Shown one piece after another: positions 39,189 through 49,328 of a stretch of DNA of 64,000 nucleotides. Each line of letters begins with the position of its first letter. Positions within the stretch are counted from its first letter, which is position 1. The DNA comes from Pseudomonas putida (GTDB lineage: Bacteria; Pseudomonadota; Gammaproteobacteria; Pseudomonadales; Pseudomonadaceae). The stretch covers positions 186,001 to 250,000 of the forward strand of contig NZ_SMTE01000006.1 in NCBI RefSeq assembly GCF_004357765.1, read 5' to 3'. Made by a program: the position numbers and the translations under genes. The notes under the pieces were generated by a model, which worked only from the letters and a program-made list of their open reading frames with translations, did not search any database and was not told where the DNA came from.

Positions 39189-42089
39189 TTAAAGACCTTC
39201 CGCCAGGATGCGGTCAACGCTGTCGACGAAGTAGTCGACGCTGGCGCGGGTGGTGCACATCGGCGGCTTGATCTTGAGGATGTTCAGGTAGTCGCCGGTT
39301 GGCTGCATGAAGATGCCCAGGTCACGCAGGCGGTTGCAGAGGTGTTGGGTCTCCGCCGTGGCGGGTTCCAGAGTCTGGCGATCGCGCACCAACTCCAGCC
39401 CCAGATAGAAGCCCGAGCCATGGGCAGCCCCGGCAAGCGGATGTTTATCGACCAGGGCCTGCAGTCGCCCCTTGAAGTAGGCACCGGTTTCCCGGGTGTT
39501 CTGCCACAACCCCTCCTCCTGCATGACATCCAGCACCGCCATGCCGATCCGGCAGCTCACCGGGCTACCGCCGGCCGAAGAGAAGAAGTAGCCCTCGGCC
39601 TCCAGCGCCTCGGCAATCTCGCGCCGGGTGATGACCGCGCCGAGCGGCTGGCCGTTGCCCATGCCTTTGGCCATGGTAATGATATCGGGCACCACACCCT
39701 GCTCCTCGAAGCCCCAGAAGTACTCACCGAGGCGGCCATAGCCGACCTGCACTTCGTCGGCGATGCACACGCCGCCACGGGCCCGTACCTGGGCATAGGC
39801 TTCGCGCAGATAACCGGGCGGCAGCGAGATGCCCCCGGCGTTGCCATAGACCGGCTCGCAGATCATGCCCGCCAGCTGGCGTCCCCGGGCATCGAGATCG
39901 GCAAGCTTGGCCTCGACGTCGCGCAGATAGTCGCCAGCGCTGTCTGCACCGCGGTAGCGCCCGCGGAAGGTATTGGGCGCCTCCACCGGGTGCACCCAGT
40001 CCGGTCGCGTTTCCAAAGCCTGTGGGTTGTCGGCGATCGAAGTGGAGATCGCGTCCGTGGCCACCGACCAGCCGTGATAGGCCTCCAGCACGCTCAGCAG
40101 GTCGCGCCCGCCGCTGTAGGCCCAGGCCAAGCGGATCGCCAGATCGTTGGCCTCGGTGCCGCTGTTGACCAGGAACACCCGATCGAAGCCCGGCGGTGCC
40201 AGGGCCAGCAAGCGCTCGGAGAAATCGGCGATGGCGGCGTAGTGGAAACGCGAGTTGGTGTTGAGCAGCGACCATTGCCGCGCCGACTCGGCGGCCATGC
40301 GCGGATGACCATGACCGAGCACCGCGACATTGTTGAGCATGTCGAGGTACGAGCGGCCTTGCATGTCGATCAGGTAGTTGCGCCAGCCACGTTCGATGTG
40401 CGGCGGCTGCGCGTAATAGTGCTTCTGCGAGCGAGCGAAGCTGGCATCGCGGCGAGCCAGCAAGGCGGCCGGGTCTTGCAGCGGTTCGGCATCGCAATCG
40501 AAACCCAGTAGCGCCGCCGGCGACGGGCACAGGGCCAGCCAGGCAGCCGCATGGGATGGCTTGGCGAAGAACGGTGGCTGCACGTTCGACGCTCGGCACA
40601 GTTGGACCGCGAGCAGGGCCGAGGCGCTGCCCAGCGACTGGCCCCGGGCAATCGTCGCAGCGTCTTCCGGCGCTCGCTCCAGGCCGCTCAACCACAGGCT
40701 CCAGCCGTCGCTGCGCAAGCAACCTCGCCCTTCGCCGGTACGCTGCCAGATGCCCTCCTGGGGGGCGTGAACGGCAGTGCCGGGTTGCAGGTGCAACTCC
40801 ACACCCAAGGCGCACGTGGCCGGTTCATCGGGGCGATCGATATGGGTTTGCGAAAGGCGATACTGGCCATGCAGGGTGCAGGCCGGCGCGGGTTGGGCGG
40901 CCAGCAGACGCTGATCGAAACCAGGCTGCTGCCAATTGCCAGCCTCATGATGACGACTGAGCACGCCCAGGTCGAGCCGTGTCACGGGCAGCCCGGCCAG
41001 CGCGGGTAGCAATGGCACGCAGCCCTGCAAAGCCGGGGCCTCGGCGTTCAAGCCGGCCGCTTGCAGGATGGCCGCTTCCATCAAGGCGCAAGGAACCGCC
41101 GTGGCAGTGTCGAAGATGTCCCACTCGTGGGCGATATTGTCGAGGATGTACTGATTGCCCGGATCGATCGTCAGTTGCTGCTCGCTGCTGAGGACGAGCA
41201 CGGCGGCGCGGTTCAGCACCAGCGGCCACAAGGCGCGCAGCTCGGCCTCGGTGAGCGGGTTACAGGCGTGATAGGCAGCTACCGCAGGCAGGACACGCAG
41301 GGGATCGCCCTCGGCGTGATGCAACAACGCCGCGCAGGTGACCGACAGATCGGCGATCCGCCAGGTGCGCAACAGATCGCCGAAATCGATCACCCCCTGC
41401 AGTTGCCATTGGCGTTCGTCATCGCGGGCCCATACGGCGTTGTCATCGGTGATGTCCAGGTGCACGGCCTGGCTTGGCAAATGCGCCGCCAGCGGTGCCA
41501 GGCGCTCGGCTGCCAATTGCGTCGCCTGTTCGACGCTGGTGCGTTTGGACGCATCCTGAAGGCTCGGAAGCAAATGGGCGATGAGCGCGTGGGCATGTTG
41601 TGGGTCCCACTGCAACGTCCGCGTCAGGCCAGGGTGGTCGAAATCCGCCAGGGCCTTGTCGACCCGAGCGCACAGCTCGCCAAGCTCGGCCATCAGCCGC
41701 GGCGGCATGTGCTTGATGCGGGTCAGCGGCTGACCGTCGATATAGTCGAGCAGGCGGGCGCGCAGTGCCTGGCCTTCGACGTCCATGGCGAGCAGCGCCT
41801 GGCCGTCGCGTGCGGGACGCACTGCCGGCACGGGCAGGCCCTGCTCGCGCAGGTAGGCCAACGCCGCATGCTGCGCCTCGAGCTCTACCTGGGCATAGCT
41901 GGCGTGGCAGACCTTGAGCACGAACCGTCCCTGATCGCTGTCGACCCTGAAATTGAGGTCCTGCTGGCTGCCCAGCGACTGCAGGCTGCCCGCCAGATCG
42001 TAGTGCGCCCGCAGCAGGGCATGCGCCTGAGCTTCGCTGAGCGAAGGGGTGGGCTGACTGGAACGCTGGATCAGGGTGCGGAGGGGCAT
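39189..42089 (-). CDS. Kinase (APH-like) / M23-like / class III aminotransferase fusion
   Basis: From ATG 42089 (MPLRTLIQRSSQPTPSLSEA, preceded by GAGG) 966 residues are encoded. An APH-type kinase domain (about 25-330) includes the Brenner-like HLDITDDNAVW and VIDFGD motifs. A middle region (about 395-520) resembles an M23 peptidase fold (VELHLQPGTAVHAPQEGIW) without a clear zinc site. A class III PLP aminotransferase/phospho-lyase (about 540-966) follows with FLVNSGTEANDLA, ADEVQVGYGRLG and the lysine motif TMAKGMGNGQPLGAV. Kinase plus phospho-lyase suggests that it phosphorylates an amino alcohol (ethanolamine or hydroxylysine type) and then eliminates the phosphate. Confidence 0.88.
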   Translation of the reverse strand: MPLRTLIQRSSQPTPSLSEAQAHALLRAHYDLAGSLQSLGSQQDLNFRVDSDQGRFVLKVCHASYAQVELEAQHAALAYLREQGLPVPAVRPARDGQALLAMDVEGQALRARLLDYIDGQPLTRIKHMPPRLMAELGELCARVDKALADFDHPGLTRTLQWDPQHAHALIAHLLPSLQDASKRTSVEQATQLAAERLAPLAAHLPSQAVHLDITDDNAVWARDDERQWQLQGVIDFGDLLRTWRIADLSVTCAALLHHAEGDPLRVLPAVAAYHACNPLTEAELRALWPLVLNRAAVLVLSSEQQLTIDPGNQYILDNIAHEWDIFDTATAVPCALMEAAILQAAGLNAEAPALQGCVPLLPALAGLPVTRLDLGVLSRHHEAGNWQQPGFDQRLLAAQPAPACTLHGQYRLSQTHIDRPDEPATCALGVELHLQPGTAVHAPQEGIWQRTGEGRGCLRSDGWSLWLSGLERAPEDAATIARGQSLGSASALLAVQLCRASNVQPPFFAKPSHAAAWLALCPSPAALLGFDCDAEPLQDPAALLARRDASFARSQKHYYAQPPHIERGWRNYLIDMQGRSYLDMLNNVAVLGHGHPRMAAESARQWSLLNTNSRFHYAAIADFSERLLALAPPGFDRVFLVNSGTEANDLAIRLAWAYSGGRDLLSVLEAYHGWSVATDAISTSIADNPQALETRPDWVHPVEAPNTFRGRYRGADSAGDYLRDVEAKLADLDARGRQLAGMICEPVYGNAGGISLPPGYLREAYAQVRARGGVCIADEVQVGYGRLGEYFWGFEEQGVVPDIITMAKGMGNGQPLGAVITRREIAEALEAEGYFFSSAGGSPVSCRIGMAVLDVMQEEGLWQNTRETGAYFKGRLQALVDKHPLAGAAHGSGFYLGLELVRDRQTLEPATAETQHLCNRLRDLGIFMQPTGDYLNILKIKPPMCTTRASVDYFVDSVDRILAEGL

Positions 42090-42262
42090 GAACGGGGAAC
42101 CTCGGTTTTTTTCTGCGTATATCGCCACTAGCGCGGCGAATAAACAAGAGGGCTTTGAGACAAAGCGTCGGATACACGGTGCAGCCGGCACTTGCCTCAA
42201 ATGGATACAGTCGACAAGCTAGGCAGGTTCGGAACAACTTCCTTAGGCAAAGGCAACTGCAC

Positions 42263-43345
42263 ATGCGCATTCTCGTCACCGGCGGAGCCGGTTTCATCGG
42301 CTCAGCCCTGATCCGTCACCTGATCGAGCACACGGGACATGAAGTGCTCAATCTCGATAAACTGACTTACGCGGGCAACCTCGAATCGCTGCAGCGCATT
42401 GCCAGCAACAGCCGCTATGAGTTCGTCCAGGCCGACATCGCCGACCAGACCACGGTTTCGGCCCTGCTCGAACGCTTCCAGCCCGATGCGATCATGCACC
42501 TGGCAGCCGAGTCCCATGTCGACCGCTCCATCGATGGCCCTGCGGCGTTCATCCAGACCAATATCGTCGGTACCTACGCCCTGCTGGAAGCCACCCGTGC
42601 CTGGTGGAACCGCCTGCCTGCGGAAAAGCGCCAAGCTTTCCGTTTTCACCATATTTCCACTGACGAAGTGTATGGCGATCTGCACGGTGTTGATGACCTA
42701 TTCACCGAGACCACGCCCTATGCACCAAGCTCGCCGTACTCGGCCAGCAAGGCGGCGTCTGATCATCTGGTCCGAGCCTGGCACCGTACTTACGGCCTAC
42801 CTGTGCTGCTGACCAATTGCTCGAACAACTACGGCCCGTTCCACTTCCCGGAAAAATTGATTCCCCTGGTCATCCTCAACGCCCTGGCCGGCAAGCCTCT
42901 ACCGGTCTACGGCAACGGCCTGCAGGTGCGCGACTGGTTGTTCGTCGAAGACCACGCCCGCGCCCTGCTCAAGGTGGTTACTGAGGGCAAGGTCGGCGAA
43001 ACCTACAACATCGGCGGTCATAACGAGCAGAAGAACATCGACGTAGTACGTGGCATATGCACGCTGCTTGAAGAGTTGGCGCCCGAGCATCCAGCCGGTG
43101 TGGCAAACTATGCCGACCTGATCACCTTCGTCCAGGACCGCCCTGGCCACGACCTGCGCTACGCCATCGATGCGAGCAAGATCGAGCGAGAACTGGGTTG
43201 GACACCTGAGGAAACCTTCGAGTCCGGCCTGCGCAAAACCGTGCAGTGGTACCTCGACAACCTCGAATGGTGCAGGCATGTCCAAGATGGCAGCTATCAA
43301 GGCGAACGTCTGGGCAACACCGACTTCAAGGATCTGATTGCATGA
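42263..43345 (+). CDS. rfbB: dTDP-glucose 4,6-dehydratase
   Basis: RmlB makes dTDP-4-keto-6-deoxyglucose, the second step of dTDP-L-rhamnose synthesis. The 360 residues start [20 protein letters not shown] (NAD-binding GGAGFIG at 7-13) and contain the [14 protein letters not shown] catalytic Tyr-x3-Lys site and ISTDEVYGD with the Asp-Glu pair. The long upstream extension is rejected because the ATG at 42263 begins the conserved fold. It is the first gene of the operon and overlaps rfbA by ATGA. Confidence 0.97.
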   Translation: MRILVTGGAGFIGSALIRHLIEHTGHEVLNLDKLTYAGNLESLQRIASNSRYEFVQADIADQTTVSALLERFQPDAIMHLAAESHVDRSIDGPAAFIQTNIVGTYALLEATRAWWNRLPAEKRQAFRFHHISTDEVYGDLHGVDDLFTETTPYAPSSPYSASKAASDHLVRAWHRTYGLPVLLTNCSNNYGPFHFPEKLIPLVILNALAGKPLPVYGNGLQVRDWLFVEDHARALLKVVTEGKVGETYNIGGHNEQKNIDVVRGICTLLEELAPEHPAGVANYADLITFVQDRPGHDLRYAIDASKIERELGWTPEETFESGLRKTVQWYLDNLEWCRHVQDGSYQGERLGNTDFKDLIA

Positions 43346-44217
43346 CAAAAGGTATCGTCCTGGCGGGTGGCTCCGGCACCCGCCTGCACCCCATCACCCT
43401 CGGCGTTTCCAAGCAGTTGCTGCCGATCTACGACAAGCCGATGATCTACTACCCGATCTCGGTACTGATGCTGGCCGGCATCCGTGACATTTTGCTGATT
43501 TCCACCCCGCAGGATCTGCCGCAATATCGCCAATTGTTCGGCGACGGCAGCCAGTTCGGCATCAACCTCACCTATGCCGAACAACCTTCCCCAGATGGCC
43601 TGGCTCAGGCCTTTCTGATCGGCGAGGAATTCATCGGCGATGACCCGGTATGCCTCATCCTTGGCGATAATATTTTCCATGGCCAAGGCTTCAGCGAGCA
43701 GCTGCTGCGTGCTGTCAGTCAGCCTGCCGGAGCCACGGTGTTCGGCTACTGGGTTAAAGACCCGGAACGCTTCGGTGTGGTCGAGTTCGACGACCAAGGC
43801 AAAGCCCTGTCAATCGAGGAGAAGCCGCTCGAACCGAAGTCCAGCTATGCCGTCACCGGCCTGTACTTCTACGACAACGACGTGGTCAAGATCGCCAAGG
43901 GCATCAAGCCGTCGCCACGCGGCGAGCTGGAGATCACCGACGTCAACAATGCCTACCTGCAACGCGGCGACCTGCGTGTCGAGCGTTTTGGCCGTGGCTT
44001 CGCCTGGCTCGACACCGGCACCCACGACAGCCTGCTGGAAGCTTCCCAGTACGTGCAGACCATCGAACACCGCCAGGGCCTGAAAGTGGCCTGCCTGGAA
44101 GAGATTGCCTTCCAGAAGGGCTGGATCGGTCGTGACCAGTTGCAGGCCAAAGCCGAGGAACTGAAGAAGACCGGTTACGGGCAATACCTACACACCCTGG
44201 CGAAAGAGCACGCATGA
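43342..44217 (+). CDS. rfbA: Glucose-1-phosphate thymidylyltransferase
   Basis: RmlA joins dTTP and glucose-1-phosphate to give dTDP-glucose. The 291 residues start [20 protein letters not shown] with the nucleotidyltransferase signature [11 protein letters not shown] and contain LGDNIFHG (metal-binding Asp) and [19 protein letters not shown]. The ATG overlaps rfbB by 4 bp and the stop overlaps rfbC. Confidence 0.97.
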   Translation: MTKGIVLAGGSGTRLHPITLGVSKQLLPIYDKPMIYYPISVLMLAGIRDILLISTPQDLPQYRQLFGDGSQFGINLTYAEQPSPDGLAQAFLIGEEFIGDDPVCLILGDNIFHGQGFSEQLLRAVSQPAGATVFGYWVKDPERFGVVEFDDQGKALSIEEKPLEPKSSYAVTGLYFYDNDVVKIAKGIKPSPRGELEITDVNNAYLQRGDLRVERFGRGFAWLDTGTHDSLLEASQYVQTIEHRQGLKVACLEEIAFQKGWIGRDQLQAKAEELKKTGYGQYLHTLAKEHA

Positions 44218-44759
44218 ATATCATCAAGACCGCTATCCCCGATGTCGTGATCATCGAACCCAAGGTGTTCGGCGACAGCCGCGGCTTCTTCTTCGAAAGC
44301 TTCAATGCCCGCGCCTTCGCCGAACAGACCGGAGTCGATGTGACGTTTGTCCAGGACAACCACTCGCGCTCGCAGAAAGGCGTGCTGCGCGGCCTGCACT
44401 ACCAACTGCAGAACCCCCAGGGCAAACTGGTGCGCGTGGTCCAGGGCGAAGTGCTGGACGTGGCCGTGGACATCCGCAAGCACTCGCCAACCTTCGGCCA
44501 GTGGGTTGCCGTGCGCCTGTCCGCCGACAACCACCGCCAGCTGTGGGTACCGGCAGGCTTCGCCCACGGTTTCGTGGTGCTGAGCGAATCGGCCGAATTC
44601 CTCTACAAGACCACCGACTACTACAACCCATCCGCCGAGCGCTGTATCCGTTGGGATGACCCGACCCTGGCGATCGACTGGGAGCTGGCCGAGCAACCGC
44701 AGCTGTCGGCCAAGGACCAGGCTGGCGTGTCGTTCAAGGACGCGGAGCTGTTCCCATGA
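44214..44759 (+). CDS. rfbC: dTDP-4-dehydrorhamnose 3,5-epimerase
   Basis: RmlC epimerises dTDP-4-keto-6-deoxyglucose at C3 and C5. The 181 residues form a cupin: [30 protein letters not shown] with the catalytic His, and [13 protein letters not shown]. It is coupled to both neighbours by ATGA overlaps. Confidence 0.97.
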   Translation: MNIIKTAIPDVVIIEPKVFGDSRGFFFESFNARAFAEQTGVDVTFVQDNHSRSQKGVLRGLHYQLQNPQGKLVRVVQGEVLDVAVDIRKHSPTFGQWVAVRLSADNHRQLWVPAGFAHGFVVLSESAEFLYKTTDYYNPSAERCIRWDDPTLAIDWELAEQPQLSAKDQAGVSFKDAELFP

Positions 44760-45616
44760 AGGTCCTGGTGTGTGGCCGCAACGGCCAGGTCGCCCAGGCC
44801 CTGCAAGCGGAACTGGGCGGCCTCGGCGAGTTGCACCTATTGGGCCGCGAACAACTCGATCTGGCTCAACCCGAAGCGCTGCGCGAACCCTTGCGGGAAC
44901 TGGCGCCCGACCTGATCATCAACGCCGCCGCACACACGGCGGTGGACCAGGCCGAACACGAAACCGAACTGGCCTTCGCGATCAACGCCGAAAGCCCCCG
45001 GGTTCTGGCTGAGGAAGCCGCCCGCCTAGGCGTGCCGCTGATCCATTACTCCACCGACTACGTGTTCGATGGCGACAAACCGGCCCCCTACACCGAGGAC
45101 GACGCACCGAATCCGCTGGGGGTGTATGGCCGCAGCAAGCTGGCCGGCGAACAAGCCATCGCTGCCGTCGGTGGCGAGCACCTGATCCTGCGCACCAGCT
45201 GGGTATATTCGCTGCACGGGCGCAATTTCCTGCTGACCATGCAACGCCTGCTCCAGGAAAAGCCCGAGCTGCGCATCGTCTGTGACCAGATCGGCGCACC
45301 GACCTGGGCCAGTACCATCGCATTCAGCACCCGCGCGCTGATCGAACGCTGGCAAAACGGCCAGGCCGGCGCCTGGGGTACCTACCACCTCACCGCCCAG
45401 GGCGAGACGTCCTGGTTCGGCTTCGCCCAGGCCATCGGCGAACAGCTCAAGGCCCGGGGGCTGCCATGCGCCGAGCTGCTGCCGATCCCGTCCAGCGAGT
45501 ATCCGACCCCTGCGCGCCGACCACTCAACTCCCGGCTCGACTGCTCGCGCCTGGCCCGTGAGTGGCAGGTCAGCCAACCGCACTGGCAGCAGGCGCTGAT
45601 CGACTGCCTGAAGTAG
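44756..45616 (+). CDS. rfbD: dTDP-4-dehydrorhamnose reductase
   Basis: RmlD reduces the 4-keto group to give dTDP-L-rhamnose for LPS or other surface glycans. The 286 residues have the SDR features: NAD-binding GRNGQVAQAL, STDYVFDG and YGRSKLAGE (Tyr-x3-Lys), with a RmlD-type C terminus (PARRPLNSRLDCSRL). It closes the rmlBACD operon; a hairpin follows. Confidence 0.97.
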   Translation: MKVLVCGRNGQVAQALQAELGGLGELHLLGREQLDLAQPEALREPLRELAPDLIINAAAHTAVDQAEHETELAFAINAESPRVLAEEAARLGVPLIHYSTDYVFDGDKPAPYTEDDAPNPLGVYGRSKLAGEQAIAAVGGEHLILRTSWVYSLHGRNFLLTMQRLLQEKPELRIVCDQIGAPTWASTIAFSTRALIERWQNGQAGAWGTYHLTAQGETSWFGFAQAIGEQLKARGLPCAELLPIPSSEYPTPARRPLNSRLDCSRLAREWQVSQPHWQQALIDCLK

Positions 45617-45624
45617 CGCATAAT

Positions 45625-45646
45625 TGCGCCAGACCCTTCTGGCGCA
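45625..45646. terminator. Perfect hairpin between rfbD and dctB
   Basis: TGCGCCAGA-CCCT-TCTGGCGCA (9-bp stem) lies 9 bp after rfbD and 9 bp before dctB. It has no T-run. It may reduce read-through from the rml operon or affect dctB translation, since dctB has no clear ribosome site. Confidence 0.55.
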
Positions 45647-45655
45647 TTCCACCCG

Positions 45656-47470
45656 ATGATTGCAAAGCCCACGCCTCCCCGCCGCCCACGCTGGCGCAGC
45701 CTTGCCCTCCTGGCCCTGTGCCTGGCTCCCTTGCTCTGGCCGCTGCACCACCTGGCCGAGCGCTATTATCAGGACCAACTGGCATCGCAGAATCGCCAGA
45801 CCCTCGACCTGTACGTGGCCAATCTGCTCGGCACCTTGCATCGGTACGAGACCTTGCCGCAGATCCTGGGTGACCTGCCGGCATTGCGTAGCGTGCTGGC
45901 CGACCCATTGCGCCTCGAAGCGGTCACCAACGCCAATCGCCTGCTCAAGGACATTACTCGGCAGACCGGTGCCGAAGTGATGTACCTGATGGACGTCCGC
46001 GGCAACACCTTGGCCGCTTCCAATTGGGACAAGCGCGACACCTTCGTGGGGCGCAACTTCGCCTTCCGCCCCTATTTCAACGAAGCCATGGCCGGCCACC
46101 TGGGTCGTTTCTTCGGTCAGGGCACCACCTCGGCCAAACGCGGCTACTTCTTCGCCGCTGCTGTGCGCGACCGCGAGCGGGTGATCGGCGTGCTGGTGGT
46201 CAAGGTCGATCTCGACCACACCGAAACCCTCTGGGGACGCACACCGGAGCAATTGCTGGTGACCGACCACAACGGTGTGGTGGTGCTCACCTCGCGACCG
46301 GAATGGCGCTTTCGTGCCACGCGCCCGCTGAGCGACGCCGAGCGCCAGGCCATCATCGCCATCCAACCCTACCCGACCCAGGCGCCGCAACCATTGCAAC
46401 TCAACCATGACGCCTGGATCTCGCAGAGCCGCGACATCAAGGAAACCGGCTGGCAGGTCAGCATCCTGGCGCCGCGCATGCTGGTCGACCGCTCGGTGCA
46501 GACGGTGATGGCCATCGGTGGCGCCACGCTGCTGGTGCTGATGCTATTGGCCGGCCTGCTGATGCAGCGACGCCGTCACTACATCGACCGCATCGACTTC
46601 GAGGCCAAGGGCCGCCAGGAGCTGGAAAAGCGCGTGGCCGCCCGCACCGCGGACCTAGAAGGACTCAATACCCGCCTGAAAAGCGCCGTGCTCGAGCGCG
46701 AAAACGCCCAGCAGGAGTTGGTGCGGGCCCAGGACGAGCTGGTCCAGGCCGGCAAGCTGTCGGTGTTGGGCACCATGTCGGCGAGCATCAGCCACGAACT
46801 CAACCAACCCCTGGCGGCGATTCGCAGCTATGCGGAAAACGCCGAGATCCTGCTCGACCACCAGCGTACCGAGGACGTGCGCGGCAACCTCAAGCTGATC
46901 GGCGAGCTGACCGGGCGCATGGCCTCGATCATCGCCCATCTGCGCGCCTTTGCCCGCCGCGACCGCCATGCGCCGGAAAGCGTGGCCCTGCAACCGGCGC
47001 TGGACGACGCACTGGCATTGCTGGCCAAGCGCAGGCGGGCGATGGCCGTCGAGCTGATCCGCGACTTGCCCGAGGCCACCTTCTGGGTGCAAGCCGGCGA
47101 AACCCGATTGCGTCAAGTGCTGGGCAACCTGCTGGCCAATGCCCTCGACGCCCTGACCGAGAAGGCCAACCCGCGCAAGCTCTGGCTAAGTGCCGAAAGA
47201 CGTGACGACGACGTCTACCTGTACATCCGTGACAATGGCCCGGGCTTCAGCCGCCAGGCCTTGGAGCATGCCAAGGAACCTTTCTTCACCACCAAGACCC
47301 GCACTCAGGGCCTGGGCCTAGGCCTGGCCATTTGCGAGAGTCTGATGCTGGCCCTGGGCGGCGAACTGCTGCTGGGCAATCACCCGGAAGGCGGTGCCTT
47401 GCTCACCCTGCGCCTACGCGTGGCCAAGCCCGGAGCCAACCTGCAATCTTCGGAGGATACGTCGGCATGA
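45656..47470 (+). CDS. dctB: C4-dicarboxylate sensor kinase
   Basis: DctB senses external C4-dicarboxylates. The 604 residues have two membrane helices (about 15-33 and 284-304) around a double-Cache periplasmic domain (HRYETLPQILGDLPALRSVL, GRNFAFRPYFNEAMAGHLGRF), a linker coiled coil, His380 in SASISHELNQPLAAIRSY and an ATPase domain. The same neighbours (rml operon and dctBD) occur in P. aeruginosa, where DctB/DctD control succinate, fumarate and malate uptake. It overlaps dctD by ATGA. Confidence 0.93.
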   Translation: MIAKPTPPRRPRWRSLALLALCLAPLLWPLHHLAERYYQDQLASQNRQTLDLYVANLLGTLHRYETLPQILGDLPALRSVLADPLRLEAVTNANRLLKDITRQTGAEVMYLMDVRGNTLAASNWDKRDTFVGRNFAFRPYFNEAMAGHLGRFFGQGTTSAKRGYFFAAAVRDRERVIGVLVVKVDLDHTETLWGRTPEQLLVTDHNGVVVLTSRPEWRFRATRPLSDAERQAIIAIQPYPTQAPQPLQLNHDAWISQSRDIKETGWQVSILAPRMLVDRSVQTVMAIGGATLLVLMLLAGLLMQRRRHYIDRIDFEAKGRQELEKRVAARTADLEGLNTRLKSAVLERENAQQELVRAQDELVQAGKLSVLGTMSASISHELNQPLAAIRSYAENAEILLDHQRTEDVRGNLKLIGELTGRMASIIAHLRAFARRDRHAPESVALQPALDDALALLAKRRRAMAVELIRDLPEATFWVQAGETRLRQVLGNLLANALDALTEKANPRKLWLSAERRDDDVYLYIRDNGPGFSRQALEHAKEPFFTTKTRTQGLGLGLAICESLMLALGGELLLGNHPEGGALLTLRLRVAKPGANLQSSEDTSA

Positions 47471-48876
47471 CGACCGAGCCCCTGATCGACAGCCGCGCCC
47501 AGGTGATCCTGGTCGACGACGACCCCCACCTGCGCCAGGCCCTGAGCCAAACCCTGGACCTGGCCGGGCTCAAGGTGCTCGCCCTGGCCGATGCCCAGGG
47601 CCTTGCCGAGCGTATCGAGCCGGACTGGCCGGGGGTGGTGGTCAGCGATATCCGCATGCCCGGCATCGATGGTCTGCAACTGCTCGAACAGCTGCACGGA
47701 CGCGACAACGAACTGCCAGTGCTGCTGATCACCGGCCACGGTGACGTACCGCTGGCGGTGCAGGCAATGCGCGCCGGTGCCTACGACTTCCTGGAAAAGC
47801 CCTTCGCCAGCGATGCGCTGCTCGACAGCGTGCGCCGCGCCCTGGACCTGCGCCGCCTGGTCCTGGACAACCGAAGCCTGCGCCTGGCCCTGAGCGACCG
47901 CCAGCAGCTGGCCACGCGCCTGGTCGGCCATTCGCCGGCCATGCAGCGGCTACGTGAACAGATCGGTGCACTGGCCGGGACCCGCGCCGACGTGCTGATC
48001 TTGGGCGAAACCGGCGCCGGCAAGGAAGTGGTGGCGCGGGCGCTGCACGACTTGTCCAGCCGTCGCGACGGCCCCTTCGTCGCCATCAACGCCGGCGCCC
48101 TCGCCGAGTCGGTGGTCGAGAGCGAGCTGTTCGGACACGAACCCGGCGCGTTCACCGGCGCGCAGAAGCGCCGCATCGGAAAGTTCGAGTTCGCCAACGG
48201 CGGCACGCTGTTCCTTGACGAGATCGAGAGCATGAGCCTGGACGTACAGGTGAAACTGCTGCGTCTGCTTCAGGAGCGCGTGGTCGAGCGCCTGGGCGGC
48301 AACCAGTTGATCCCCCTCGACCTACGCATCATCGCCGCGACCAAGGAGGACCTGCGCCAGGCCGCCGACCAAGGGCGCTTCCGCGCCGACCTCTACTATC
48401 GACTCAACGTGGCGCCGCTGCGCATCCCGGCCCTGCGCGAGCGCGGTGACGACATTCTGGTGCTGTTCCAGCACTTCGCCGATGCCGCCAGCGAGCGCCA
48501 CGGCCTGACGCCCCATAGCCTGCAACCCGCCCACCGCGCCATGCTCTTGCGCCACGAATGGCCAGGCAATGTGCGCGAACTGCAGAACGCGGCGGAACGC
48601 TTCGCCCTGGGCCTGGAGCTGGCCCTGGATGGCCAGGCACCCACAGCGCCGGCGCCGGCCACAGCAGTCGTGACCGGCAACCTCAGCGAGCAGGTCGAAC
48701 AGTTCGAGCGCTCGCTGATCGCCGCCGAACTGGGCCAACCCCACGGCTCCATGCGCAGCCTGGCCGAGGCGCTCGGCATTCCGCGCAAGACCCTGCACGA
48801 CAAGCTGCGCAAGCATGGCCTCAATTTCGAAGGCGGCAGCAGCGGGCATGACGACCAAGAGGACAACCGCCCATGA
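47467..48876 (+). CDS. dctD: C4-dicarboxylate response regulator, sigma-54 activator
   Basis: DctD activates sigma-54 promoters of dicarboxylate transport genes. The 469 residues have a receiver (Asp61 in VVSDIRMPG), an AAA+ domain with Walker A GETGAGKE (180-187), GAFTGA at 227-232 (sigma-54 contact) and a Fis-type HTH at the C terminus (MRSLAEALGIPRKTLHDKLRKHG). It is coupled to dctB and the thioesterase gene by 4-bp overlaps. The target transporter genes are not in this window. Confidence 0.95.
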   Translation: MTTEPLIDSRAQVILVDDDPHLRQALSQTLDLAGLKVLALADAQGLAERIEPDWPGVVVSDIRMPGIDGLQLLEQLHGRDNELPVLLITGHGDVPLAVQAMRAGAYDFLEKPFASDALLDSVRRALDLRRLVLDNRSLRLALSDRQQLATRLVGHSPAMQRLREQIGALAGTRADVLILGETGAGKEVVARALHDLSSRRDGPFVAINAGALAESVVESELFGHEPGAFTGAQKRRIGKFEFANGGTLFLDEIESMSLDVQVKLLRLLQERVVERLGGNQLIPLDLRIIAATKEDLRQAADQGRFRADLYYRLNVAPLRIPALRERGDDILVLFQHFADAASERHGLTPHSLQPAHRAMLLRHEWPGNVRELQNAAERFALGLELALDGQAPTAPAPATAVVTGNLSEQVEQFERSLIAAELGQPHGSMRSLAEALGIPRKTLHDKLRKHGLNFEGGSSGHDDQEDNRP

Positions 48877-49328
48877 CCACCGACAGCCAGTACCTGCAAA
48901 CGGTGCTGCATAACGACATTCCCCTGACCCGCGAGATGGGCCTGGAGGTCATCGATTGGCAGGCCCACTGCCTGCGCCTGCAACTGCCGCTGGCGGCCAA
49001 CGTCAACCACAAGAGCACCATGTTCGGCGGCAGCCTTTACTGCGCCGCAGTGCTGGTGGGATGGGGCTGGTTACACCTGCGCCTGCGCGAGCTGGGCATC
49101 GACGACGGCCATATCGTCATCCAGGAAGGCCAGATCAGCTACCCGCTGCCGGTGACCGGCGCTGCGGTGGCGCGCTGCCCAGCGCCGGACGAGAAGACCT
49201 GGGAGCGTTTCCTGACCCTGTACCAGCGGCGTGGCCGAGCTCGCCTGACGCTGCACACCACGGTGAGCAACGCAGGCAGCGATGAGCCCGCCGTGACCTT
49301 CAGCGGCCAATACGTGCTACATCGCTAG
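48873..49328 (+). CDS. YiiD-type thioesterase-like protein
   Basis: The 151-residue product has the hotdog-fold pattern of the YiiD C-terminal thioesterase family: LRLQLPLAANVNHKSTMFGGSLYCAAVLVGWGWL and GHIVIQEGQISYPLPVTG. The substrate is unknown. Overlap with dctD by ATGA makes it part of that operon. Its 3' end overlaps the convergent cysQ gene by 12 bp. Confidence 0.85.
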   Translation: MTTDSQYLQTVLHNDIPLTREMGLEVIDWQAHCLRLQLPLAANVNHKSTMFGGSLYCAAVLVGWGWLHLRLRELGIDDGHIVIQEGQISYPLPVTGAAVARCPAPDEKTWERFLTLYQRRGRARLTLHTTVSNAGSDEPAVTFSGQYVLHR

